In this document: piece by piece, positions 1 through 64,000 of the stretch
Position numbering within the stretch: the stretch's first letter is position 1
Layout of the letters: every line of letters starts with the position of its first letter
Assembly: GCF_027596085.1 (NCBI RefSeq)
Contig: NC_072451.1
Location: forward strand, 9,935,098-9,999,097
Origin: Anoplopoma fimbria
Lineage: Eukaryota; Chordata; Actinopteri; Perciformes; Anoplopomatidae
DNA: 64,000 bases
Direction of reading: 5' to 3'
The notes under the pieces: generated by a model
Told to the model about the DNA's origin: nothing
Database searches by the model: none
What the model saw: only the letters and a program-made list of their open reading frames with translations
Program-made: the position numbers and the translations under genes

Positions 1-2108
1 AAATCCTCAAATATTGATGTCCACCAAAGTGCAGACTATACTCAATTGTTTGGGGGGTACACACCGAAATGTGTCCCATAGCACCGAGCAGAGAAAGCTG
101 TCAAGTGCCTAAAAGCTGTCTGCTACTCTTTAATCAGATAGTTCCAGATAACAATTGGAATTCTTAAGCTTTTCAATGTTCTTGTGTTTCCACAACATTT
201 AAAAACGTTTGACTTCTTTTTCTGTCCCATGCGCATATCCATAAAAATCAAAAAAAAAAAATCTACAATTTTTCAAAGTAAGGTCTCAAAATGTTTTTGA
301 GGAGTTTTTGTTTTGGTACATAAACACAGATATTGTAGTATAGAAACGCTTTAAGTTTCAGTACGTGCTTATTTGTTTGATGTTAAAAATAATCTCCCTG
401 TAACCTCATTGTTTCAACAAATGTCGGCTACTATTTCATGAAGGATTGCAGGTACAAACTTGTGCCCTGTGCGTGATTCCAGGCTATTTAAGGTGAGTAG
501 CTAACAAATACAAAGGTTTTAGGTGGAGGGGTCCTATCATTAAAAGGATAAAAACAGTGCAATGTTGTTTTCAATATACTCCTGTAAAGACTCTAACCAT
601 ATGGATGTATCTCGAAGAATGTGGCTATATAAACTCATGTTAGGAAAAATACCTGTTTGTTAAACTTGAGGTTTCATAAAGCCAATGAGATTTTCAGCAA
701 GATGGCGGATGAGGTCATTGATGAGCCTAGCGGTAGCGTAGAGCTCTGCTACCCGACACATTCTGTGCCTTTTGTGTTGGATAAAGGACTGTTTTCCTAT
801 TGTTTGAAGATGTTGGTTTGCTTATTTCAAACATAAAGACAATTCTTGTTCTGACCGTGCAGGTGTTTGAAGTAGATAATCATTATTCATTGGGAGACCA
901 TAGAAATAGAATAGTGAAAAACTAGAGTAAAACGGACATTGTACTGTTTTCCGTGGTTATTTGATAAGTACAAAAGAAAATGGCGATTTTTGGTAGTTGT
1001 AATGGTGACAAAACACGTCAATGAGGCTGTAAAGCGGACGCAGCTCCTGAGACGGATGGCTGGCTAGTTAGCTAGCTTGTCTTTCTCCAGAGAGACAGGG
1101 AGTGATGTGGCGTGACCATTAGACCCGATGTTCTGCTCATTTTATGTAACCAGTGTAGCATTGAAGCATGGTGGAATTCCCAGACAAACTAACTTGACAG
1201 CCTTCACCTAGTTAGCCAGCTAGCTAGCTAATTCCACAATGATTTAATGCTACACTAATCTGTTGATAGTATTGTGTTTTCCTAGCTGTGACAAGAGTGA
1301 GTATATGAAGCATTAAGTTGTTGAACTTTACTCATTTATTCTCTTTGCTTCCTAACGTTACTCCTCCATAGCTCGTTTTAGTTAGCACTGCAAAACTTAA
1401 CTGCAGCGAGTCAGCCTCTAGCTGCAAGTCGCTTTAGTTCTTAATGAAGTCAGCACGCTACAACGGTCACAATGGCGACGCTACATATAAAAATGGCTGC
1501 CACAGCGTCTTGCTACATTGATTTCAATGGTAATGTCACTCCTATTTTATTTTAATGGAGTAGACAGAGTAAAAAAAGAATGGGTTTAGCCTATTTAGCC
1601 TAGCAAGCTAATAGTAATCTACCACTAAAGTACTCCACATTTAGGGTCCTGTATTATTCTGTTACATTGTGGCACTCTCTTGGAGAGGGGCCCTTTGTCA
1701 ATATCTAGTTTTAAGGACTTCATTATTTGAATTGCATCAAATAAAGTTGTGTTTCATCAAAAAAGCATGGCAGAACTAGCCTCCTCAGAATATGGAACCT
1801 GGCAGGTATCAGGGGTAACATCTTTAGAGCTGAATGGTGAGTCAATTAATCAAGTAGTCAATCAATAGAAAATAAATTTACATTAATTGTTTTAGTCTTT
1901 TTTTCAGCAGGAACCAGGAACCAAGGAATAATTGCAATAAGGCTGTTAGTTTAAAGGAAGCATTTATTCAGCCATGTGAAGGAACAATTTAGTAATTTAC
2001 TAAATCAAAACTACCTTTGATACCTGTCAGGCTCCGTATCATAGCCACTAAACTTTTAACTTAAACACGTATGTGGCTGAGGTTATTGAAATGTTTAGTT
2101 AAGAGCAA
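1..2108. other. Region downstream of kdm4a, no gene recognised
   Basis: AT-rich sequence with short A-runs and several GCTAGCTA-type palindromes (about 1060-1080 and 1208-1232). No conserved exon was seen on either strand apart from the speculative short ORF at 702-836. Confidence 0.5.
702..836 (+). other. Possible short coding exon, 44 codons (speculative)
   Basis: AAGATGGCGG is a very good translation-start context and resembles the ATGGCGG starts of many vertebrate genes. The frame reads MADEVIDEPSGSVELCYP and stops at 834-836 without a clear splice donor. It could be a relic first exon, part of a repeat, or chance. Nothing else in 1-2400 supports a gene. Confidence 0.15.
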
Positions 2109-2427
2109 TTTATTTAACATTAAAATCAAAAATGCTACTTTCTCGAACAAATGCCATTTTTTGTATTGCTTCCCACTTTTCTGTCCTGCCAGGGTCAGAC
2201 TCCAGCCTACTGCACTGTGTGCAGAATCCTGCAGTAGCTAAAAAAAAAATCTTGTTTGAATAAACAAATATGGATGAATGAGAAGTGGAAAAAAGAAAAA
2301 GAAAAAAAAGGAGAACAGTCCAAAGCAGGTCCTGAAGGAAGTCATCTGGAGCTACACTCTCTCAGTGGCTAGCTGTTAAGTTAAGGTTACAGTGAGCACA
2401 GTTCAGTCTGTCAGTGCTGGTGGAGGT

Positions 2428-2516
<89 letters not shown>

Positions 2517-2552
2517 CGGGTGTGTGTGTGTAGTGTAGACCGGGCGCAAAGG
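2109..2552 (-). other. kdm4a: kdm4a 3' untranslated region (inferred extent)
   Basis: The first AATAAA hexamer on the minus strand after the stop lies at 2114-2109, giving a 3'UTR of about 440 nt. Further hexamers near 1967, 1546 and 1341 could be used instead. The UTR contains a (CA)43 tract in the transcript sense beginning 38 nt after the stop. Confidence 0.45.
2429..2514. repeat. (GT)43 microsatellite in the kdm4a 3'UTR
   Basis: Pure GT on the plus strand for 86 bases, followed by ACCGGG and a second short TG run. In the kdm4a transcript it reads as (CA)n, a class of tract bound by hnRNP L in vertebrates. Any effect here is inference. Confidence 0.97.
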
Positions 2553-25886
<23,334 letters not shown>

Positions 25887-27561
25887 CTTGGGTTTCTTTC
25901 TTGGGCTTCAACTCTGATTGGTGAAAAAACATGGACATGATCATTTAAAACATCTGGGTAACATGTCTGACAGTGTGTTTGTCTCACGTTCATGCAGTTT
26001 CTTTAAGTCTTTTCAGCCTGTGACCCAATCTGCATCAGCTCTGTTCCTTCACTTGAGGGTAACAGACCATCTCAACTAAGCACACAGTGGAAGTTGCTCT
26101 CCAACTCTGGAGTAAAGGGGAAAGTCAAGGGATATTACTTGGCCATTTCTTCATTGTAATACCACTTCAAGCTTACAAAACAGTATCAGACATCATAATA
26201 CCCAAAGCTGTGAAAGGGATACTTAGGATTTTTTTAAGTGGTGATGTATAATGTACTTATCAGTCAGTGTATAGATGGCGGTCGGCATTTACCCAAGCTG
26301 TTATCAAAGCCACCAGACTCCATCAATAAAAGCAGTCATTTTACCTTGCAGAACACAGGAGTTGCTTGTCTTCCGCTGCCTCACTCGGTTAGTTTGTTTG
26401 TGTTATTGGGTGACTTGGCTGTTTTAATGGGCTAGAATGGAATTACCATATTCACAGTATACTACAAACATACTAACCAATTAGTCAGAGGTAGAATCCT
26501 GTGTTCTGCAAGGTAAAATTCTTCCCTTTAAACTTCTTGTCAGATTTGTGAAAACTTTTATTCCGCTTAAAAACACACACACACACAACACACAAAACGG
26601 ATGATTTAATTTCCTTTTCTCCATCCAGATCACATTAGACGAGGTCCAGAAAAAAAACAGTACTTAGACCTAGAAACCATAAAAAAACACTATACTGTGA
26701 ACTAGATTAAAACGCAAACTCCAGAGACGCTGTTCCAGATTTATAGATTCTTTATTCTAAGTCCACTAAACTTTCACCCAGTCAAACTTTGTCTTAATCA
26801 ACGAAGAGACCTAGAAGACGATTTATGTAATTTCTAATGTGAAAACAAATTGTATCCAAAGCACCAACTCATATAATAACAAGAATAGTCAGTACTTTTT
26901 TGCATTCACCCAAGTTGCCCTTTGACTACGATGCAACTAACGCCTCCAACTTAAACCTACCATTTGACTCCGTTATGTGCATTCCGTTGACCCACCGAGA
27001 AGATGCTCAACTTTGGGCTAACAGGCTACATACTCTAAACTCCTGCATTACGGACTTTACTAGCAAAACCCTGAATACATGGGGGTTCGCCGCGTAACGG
27101 TGATTGGACACAACCCTGCCCAATTAGGATGTCCAGTCTGTGATTGGCTGATCACCACGTCTGTCACACACCGTGGCCCACTGACAGCGATGCTCCTCGG
27201 AAAAATATTTAGCTAACGTTAGTCCGCTAGCTAACATGCTAACTGCAAGATAGCTTGCTCTGCGTCTCTGGAATTAAAAGTATGGAAAAGAAAAACTAAA
27301 GCCCTGTCACATTCAGGAGTGAACCGCACTAAACTAACGTTGATAGACAATGCGTCTTATCAAACCAGATAATCATTTATTAAAAGTAGAAAAACCCGCG
27401 GAGTGTGTAGCGGAATCGGATCTGACAGCTGCCTGCGCTCTCCGCTAATCAACTAGCAAACATGGCTTGTTGCTGACCGTCAGTTTCTCGTGCATAAACT
27501 TAAGAGTTACTCCTACTTTCCAACAGACGATCTAATTCTCAAGTGCCAAACACGAACTTAC

Positions 27562-27660
27562 GCACGCTGAAATGAAGACGAGTTGCTGTTGTTTTTTTCT
27601 CAGAGTAGGTAGTAGAGTAGAAATACAGACATCATCAGTCCGGGTGGAAAAGACAGTCCT
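27562..27660 (-). promoter_or_regulatory. kdm4a: kdm4a non-coding exon 1 and core promoter area
   Basis: A consensus donor GTAAGT on the minus strand at 27561-27556 ends a probable 5'UTR exon that joins the acceptor at 25915-25914. Upstream on the gene strand are an inverted CCAAT box (CCAAT at 27739-27743 on plus) and a GC-rich block (27711-27721). The start site is probably near 27.65 kb. No TATA box is evident. Confidence 0.55.
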
Positions 27661-27749
27661 CCATTATTCCAGCGACGCATGCTCAGTGTGTGTTTGTTTA
27701 CATGGAGCTCCGCGGGAGGGGCTTCCGTAGTCCCCCAGCCAATCACAGC

Positions 27750-30700
27750 GTCCGCTCTCTACCAGACCATGCCAGTACTAAAGTTTCCCAGTCTGTCAGA
27801 GATCAACACACTCACCAAATCTGACATTTATTTTACTGTATCAAAAGTTCCTTAATCAAAATGATGTACCGATGAAGCTATATAATATCGACATCGTATT
27901 ATTGAGTCTGATTATTACAATCAAAACTAGTTTCCAAGAATGGACTAGAAGAAAAAGATGAACCTACAGTGATTAATCATCTTTGTGTAAGAGACAGAGA
28001 ATGACAGTTATTGAAATGAAGACGGCTATCCAGGTCTGTTGTGAGACAGCTTGAAGAGATGTAATAAATATTAACTCCTACCAACAGCCATGTGTTCTGT
28101 GAAAATGAGAAAATGCCATCCTTTGAAAACATCAATTACAAAGTTTTATCTGCCTGCTGTAATAAATACACAGACATTTCACAAATGAAAGGCAAACACC
28201 TAAACAAATGTCCTTACAGGTAATGCATATGAATACAACGGCCATCTGTGAAATCTATGCGTAGTGAGCTAAATGTAAAGTCAAGTCAGTTTTTAGAAAC
28301 CCCTGAGAACTCACACAACCTAATAGATCATATAAGAGTAATGTGAACACCAAATTTATTATTGTTTTTCCTTAAATTTATGTTTGAATTGCTTCTTAAG
28401 TTTTGTTTATATGTTTCATTAATTATATTACTTGTATTTACTATTTATGGAGCCTCACAGCAAAAGCGTTTCACACTATTGTGGCAAAAAAATCTTGAAT
28501 TATGGAGAAATATACACAGCCCATATTCAGAAACTGTGTCTTTAAAACAAGCCGTCAGGATAACCGTACAGTGATTCACAACAAACAAATATATGGGCTA
28601 TTAAAGAAAGGAATGTACTATGGTTTGTTGTGTTACAAATGGGCTTGAACTGAATTTTGTTGTCTATCCATTTTGTTGCTTAACAACAATAAATAATCTT
28701 TAAATTCCCTTGAATCCTTAACAGTTTTAAAGGTTTACATTCTAAATGTATCCCAGTTTATTTTTCGGTTGCAGTGCATGTGAATGACATCAGCTGACAG
28801 AAAGTAAATATGTTCCCACGCTGGTGCCTATAGCGACGCAATTCAATTGAAATGTGCTAAAACAGAGCTTTTCAGACAGAGGGTTAACACAGTTATATTC
28901 ACACTGACAGTATGTACAAAATACAGAGTATTTTGAACACTAAAGCATGTGAACATGTTCTAGTAGAAACCCCAAATACATGTCTGAACTTAGAAATGAG
29001 CATGATGTGTCTCCTTTAATGCTCAAAGTAGCAAACAGAGCCGTAGCTTCCCCTCACACCACGTTACCACAGAGCTAAGAGAGCAAAGAAGTCCAACACA
29101 TTTATATTATTAAAAACCCAGTTATTCAACTTTATTAACATCAAGGTTTTCAAGACAGTTTTGTTTTTTATTAACAAATAGAAAACAGATCATGTATACA
29201 ACAGATAGGACCCCCTCTGTGAAATTAATCCGTTATATGGTCCACTTCATCAAAACCACCCCCCTTCTGTCATCCCATCCAGTGAAATCCACAGAGATCC
29301 ACCACTGAACATCGATGCCGCTCTCAGTTACAAGTCTGTCCGTCTGCAACACAGTGATTAAAAACAGTTGAGCTCTAATATATATCATGAACGGGATCCA
29401 GTGTATCTGCCTGTGTGTGCTGTCTCTGTGAAGCCGCGTATGCAAACAGAAAGATGCAGGTTATAAGATGAGTATGGAAGTTTGACACGTGGGGCCATCA
29501 CCAAGTCACTTCCCAGTATGACGTCGGAGACATGGCAGCTGCTGTATGTGTGTGTGTGTGTGTGGCCCATTGGAGCTGTTTGTGGATCAATATAATGTCC
29601 GAAAGGAGTTTGAGCACCAACCAAAAGGGTAAGAACATTTTGTGATTTTGTTGAACTGGCTGGCCCATCATACTTTCAGTTTTTATTCTTCTTTATTATC
29701 ATCTAATAGTACCCCCCACATTCTTAACTTTCCACCAAGCCCACTATCAATGCTTTAAAATCCCGCTCTGTTAGTTTTCAAATCATAAACAGGTCGGACA
29801 TTTAGAGAGAAATTTCAGTTTTGATTAAGTCTGGTGATATACAGAATCTGTTGTCGACAAATCCCAATGCACAGAGCCAAACCAACAATGAATTGATCTT
29901 ACCAACAAGTACTGTGTGTTCATTAAAGTCTCCTAGATATTTGTCCTCTGTACCTTAGAGCTCCATTACAAACACATCAGTGAGCCACACTGTTAGCACT
30001 GGCTGACATGTTCCTTTATTACGATCAATTCACACACTAGAGTTTTGACTTAATCCTACTTGTATTGTTCTGATTATCGTAGCCTATTTAAAGCCCCATG
30101 GACTCTAGTATGAAATGCTAGAGTAGATTCTGTTTGTTTGACCCAAGGGAGAACATCAAAAGAATGAGATAGCCGGTTAACTCTGCCTTTATGCATTTAT
30201 TTGGTCTAATTTATAAAGTATGTAACAATGCAAACGCATAAAACAAAGTTCTGATTATTCAAACATATATCTTACCTATTCAAGATAATATAAGTTTTTT
30301 TAATCAAAAATTTACTCAAAGTTAGATGCAAGGCCTATTGTGAATCGGTTTCCCGATGTTTGTAAATTTTTTAAAAGTGGGTCCACTGTAAAAAAAAAAG
30401 TTGGGAAACACTGCTTTAGAGCACCAAATGTTGATTAATCCGCTGCTGCAAATAGTGACCAACTAATACATTATTTCATCCCGTTTGCTTGCTAAAAACT
30501 ACAGTGTTGACCTGTTTGGGAAAGGATTTTTTATTTTTTTTCATAATTGATTAATTTGTGAGCCATTAGTTTTTTATTCAAACTAAGCTTTCAGTAAGCA
30601 CCAATGGCCTTGGAGCTGAGAGACACAGACCTGGGAGACTAACACATTGTTGGTTTTAGCATTTTCATGGGATTTGTTGACAGTTACAAAATAGCAGGGG

Positions 30701-31001
30701 TTTGGGGAACTAAACAAATTTGATTAAATTTCAGCACTGAGTCTTACTTTGGTGCCACAGAGGATTCATTTTCTTTTTAAATGCACAGAGCATGTGTTCA
30801 GAATGCGACATGGTCGACAGCCTGTCTGTGTTCAGTGTACCTGAGTCTATGTTGGGGGTGGACACAACCCTTTCCACCAACTTTAGATTTCTTTTGTTGA
30901 AAGTCTCTGATGGCTTTGAGAAATCAGTCAACAGTTATTGATTTGAAACATGCTTGCAGTTGTTCAGATGTTTATAGTCTTTGCATGTTTATAGCAATAT
31001 A
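27750..31001. other. ptprf-kdm4a intergenic region
   Basis: AT-rich spacer of about 3.3 kb between the probable ptprf polyadenylation site and the kdm4a promoter. It has a short (TG)n near 29545-29564 and no recognised exon. The ORFs in it are short and lack family signatures. Confidence 0.6.
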
Positions 31002-31660
31002 TTTATTTCATACTGTAGTTCAAAAAAGTTTATGCTTATTTGATCTGTTTGTGAGATATTTCACCATCGTTCTGTTGGATATCTACGCAACCCACATTTA
31101 CCCCCAAATAAGATCAATGATAACATTAGAATATCATATCTATGGTACAAAATAAAATTATTAGCAGCTGTGAGTATACGCTCTCCAGTATTAATGTTCA
31201 GAATACATGTCCTCTTTGCTAATAAAAAAAATAAAAAAATAAGCGAATAAAAATAAAAGACCCATTAAGACATATAATAGCCAGTGTAAGTGATTACAAA
31301 ATAAATTCTAAATATTTATAACAACATAGTAATGATGGATATAAATGAAAGTAGCAGAACATTTGTTTTTGCTATAAGGAGGAGGCAGAGACTGGGGAGT
31401 GACGGGAGTATTCAGTCAGGAATCGGATGAGGCATGACTACAAGTCTTTTGGGGGTCGGTTTTAGGGAGGTTTTCGTGTCGGGTCTGTGGCAGAATCATG
31501 GCACCGGTGCTGGAGGACCTCGTCTGTCCCCCCCGTTTCCTGCTTAGGGCTCCTCCTTGTACTGTAGCCTCCTCATCAGGCCTTGGGGGGCTGATGGAGC
31601 AGAGTGGATGTGGCTCAGAGGAGACACAGGACTCGTCTGAGGGCTTCTTTCTGGGCGGGG
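31002..31660 (-). other. ptprf: ptprf 3' untranslated region (inferred extent)
   Basis: The first minus-strand AATAAA after the stop is at 31007-31002, implying a 3'UTR of about 650 nt. Other hexamers occur further downstream, so the true end may differ. Confidence 0.4.
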
Positions 31661-61382
<29,722 letters not shown>

Positions 61383-62357
61383 CTGACACACAGAGGAGGG
61401 GGAGAGGGGGAGAGTGGGAGAGAGGGATAAACACAGGTGGGAAAGAGAGAGAGCATGTAACCATTTATTACAATAGTGCGTATATTCTTTGCCGCTTTTT
61501 TTTAAAGCCTGTCAGATGGACTTGGAGTGAAGAGTCCGGACCAATAAATGTGACATAGAAACTAATTTGTTATCCCTCCCCCAGCCTACTGCTCTATAAT
61601 ATGAAAAGCCCTGGTTGATCTTTAAGCCCCCTGGATACACACTGGACTGTTTGGACACTCCTAAATCCCTTCCAGCCTTCCACTCTAGCAGCTCAGTGCC
61701 TGGCGATAACAAAGGAACAGGCAAAGCAATGCAGAAAGGTTTTGGAGGACTGTGGCATACATTAGGTTGAGTGATGGCGGACCACTAGCATTATATCAAC
61801 AGTGGACGGATAAGGAGTTGTGGTAGATTTTTATTTCTCAACACAACACCAAATGTGACAGCAGATAAAACTGTGATAACTCAGTTGAGGTTGGGTCGCT
61901 GCATGAAAACACGGACCAGCAACCTCGTGGAAAGCACAGCTGTGGAGAACAGAGAGCGTTGAGCATGTTTCGATCCACATGTGTGCATGTCTGTGGGCGT
62001 CTGACTTTTCTTCTAGCACCCTTAGTAAGGTCAAAATTCCACTTTGACCAATACTTGTGATGATTGTTAATGCTTAAATACTTGAAAATGGCATTCTCAT
62101 CCATTCTCATCAACATTTTTTGCAACCACAGTGCCGCAGACTTTTAGTCTTGTTGAAATTTATGGTAAGCTGAAAGTTTAATGAACAGCAGGGTGCAGTC
62201 ATTGCGTTCCTCTGGCGAGTGACATAGTAATTTGATAAACATTCTACACTTATTGTTTTGTTACTTCAATTCTTCATACAACTTTTATTTGGATCTGAAC
62301 AACAACAGACAAAGATGTGAGCACAATGATGCTTATTTTCTAAGTAATAAGAAACGA

Positions 62358-62861
62358 CATAAGGCACATTGTGTAGGATTTGATGAGGCTGCAGATTGCA
62401 ATGAACTGAAAACCCTCTCTGTCACGCCTCCTTTTCCGATACTGCATTAACTTGAGCCGCAGAGTGCAAAACTCTGGTAACACCGCTGGCCTCGCTCAGG
62501 GGCCATCCATAGCATAAAAACACTACTTTAGGAGAAGTCAGACCGTGGCTGGTGGTACCATGGTTTTACACTCTGTGGATCACTTAACCACAGTTTATGT
62601 GACCTTTAGGTAATGCAAAAACATGAAAGGTTCACGCAAGTGTCTGGTTTGTTCATTCTATGCTACTGTAGAAACATGGCGGTACAACATGGCGGACTCC
62701 AGAAAGACGACCCTCTCACTATGTAGATATGAAGGGCTCATTCTAAGCTTACACAATAATATATTAGTTTCAGGTCATTATACCCTAATGGAAACATAGT
62801 TATGAGAAATATATTCTATTTCTGCTAAAATAGCCCTCAAATGCTACAACATGGCTCTTTA
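62358..62861 (+). mobile_element. Non-autonomous DNA element with GTGTAGGATTT-type ends
   Basis: The left end GCACATTGTGTAGGATTT and the right end, inverted, GCCATGTTGTAGCATTT are imperfect inverted repeats about 500 bp apart. The middle contains two ATGGCGG/ACATGGCGG motifs and GAAGGGCTCATTCTAAG. A half copy in opposite orientation is at 60551-60727. Target duplication not clear, so the superfamily is unassigned. Confidence 0.55.
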
Positions 62862-62975
62862 ATTTCCGCACATGGACTGACAAAGGTATAACAAGTCTAG
62901 AGCACATTTTCCATAATAATTTCCTGGTCATAATATCGGCCGGCCTAATGTTTTTTTTTTTGCATACTTTGAACA

Positions 62976-63310
62976 GAACCTACCATATTTGGTAGCAGCA
63001 ACGACCTTTCAATCACAGTAAGCCCTCCCTAAAGCATACTCCGCTTAATGGTCTATTTGACTCTAAATGGATCATAATTGACAAATGAACATCATGCTGT
63101 ATTGAAGAAGACTTGAAACTAGAGATTGAGACCATAAACTCATGTTTACAATGTTTACTGAGGGAATAAATCAAGAGAGAAGTAGGTAGTAGTCATTTTT
63201 TGAAGATTTACACAACCACAGGAGTCGCCCCCTGATGGTCAGTAGAGAGAATGCAAGTTTTAAGACACCTCAGCAACGGCTTCACTGAGCAGAGCCGGAG
63301 GTTGCCGCCT
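62976..63310 (+). repeat. Dispersed repeat family 1, copy C (5'-shortened)
   Basis: Starts at TACCATATTTGGTAGCAGC, lacking the head seen in copies A and B, and runs to GCAGAGCCGGAGGTTGCC. It shares the CTCATGTTTACAATG core. Confidence 0.8.
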
Positions 63311-64000
63311 TTGGAAAACATAGTTTTGACGGAACAGAAGTTTAAACTTCTTATCAATTACTATAAAATGAAACAACAACTCTTTTGATCCTGTCGTACT
63401 GACTCACACACCAACATCAAATCAACACGGCACACTCAACTGTTTTTGTCTTCCTCGTGCACCTGTTAAGTGTTCTGTCTTTTGTCTTGCAATAAAAAAA
63501 AGAAGAGATGGTGAAAGATGCTTCTCTGAATAGTATTTTCTACTTATTTATTTGTACTCTTAAATCCCTGCTGTATTCGAGATGGAAAACCCACGCCTGT
63601 GTTGCAGTGATGGTAGAGTGCAGACAGGGTTTTTGCTATGCTGTCGATGATTGGTCTCTATCGATTGCAGGCTGTGAATGCAGCCGCAGGTTTAGCTGAA
63701 TAATGACATGCTGAAGATTGTTATTCATGATTGACCTTTCACGCTTCTACTTATCTTGCATCATCTGGAAACAAACACACACACCTTTATGCACACACAC
63801 AAGCACGGGCAAAATGAAGCCGTGACGAGGACTCTAATATCCTGCTGCTTTTCCTCCTGGCTGGCTGGACGGCTGCTCAGCCCCCCCCTCCAGCCTACAA
63901 CTGATAATAATGACAATGGAGAAAGAGGTTGAATGCACATCTTATTTAACAGCCTGTTAGGTAAGGCTTCCAGCACGCTGCACTGACAAACCACTCACAT

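Larger units (their letters stand above)
61383..64000. other. ptprf: ptprf intron upstream of D1 exon a (partial)
   Basis: Contains the MITE at 62358-62861 and repeat family 1 copy C. I looked for the juxtamembrane exon expected before SVDPGQQ and did not find it, so the intron continues past the window. Confidence 0.6.

Overview
The window looks like teleost nuclear DNA, most likely from a spiny-rayed (percomorph-type) fish. The signs are intron-rich genes, long CA/TG microsatellites, tRNA-derived SINEs, an L2-like LINE with an ATTGAA-type tail, and piggyBac-, pogo- and hAT-type mini-elements. The species cannot be fixed from sequence alone.

Two protein-coding genes fill the window, both on the minus strand. 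Upstream (61.4 kb down to about 31.0 kb) lies the 3' part of ptprf, a LAR-type receptor tyrosine phosphatase. Eleven exons encode both cytoplasmic phosphatase domains and the stop codon; the ectodomain and transmembrane exons lie beyond 64.0 kb. Downstream (about 27.7 kb to 2.1 kb) lies a complete kdm4a, the H3K9/H3K36 lysine demethylase. I placed one non-coding first exon and 21 coding exons. All splice phases agree, and they give 3150 nt, or 1049 codons plus a stop. The JmjN, JmjC, PHD-type zinc finger and tandem Tudor modules are all present, with catalytic, zinc and methyl-lysine cage residues conserved. Gene order and orientation (PTPRF then KDM4A, same strand) match human 1p34, and C-terminal residues favour PTPRF and KDM4A over the PTPRS/KDM4B and PTPRD/KDM4C pairs.

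The introns hold the mobile DNA. kdm4a introns carry a 104-bp LINE tail ending at a splice donor, two TTAA-flanked piggyBac-type MITEs, a RecQ-helicase-like relic, a (TG)70 tract against a 3' splice site, and a 1.2-kb terminal-inverted-repeat element holding an unrecognised 83-codon ORF. ptprf introns carry a 3.8-kb LINE whose ORF is broken by a frameshift, a solo LTR with exact 5-bp target duplication, a pogo-type mini-element retaining a DNA-binding-domain ORF, SINE fragments and several dispersed repeat families.

No operon, CRISPR array, rRNA or free-standing tRNA gene was seen. I found no new biochemical system. The strongest leads are places where repeats touch the splicing signals of kdm4a, and small transposons that retain coding sequence.
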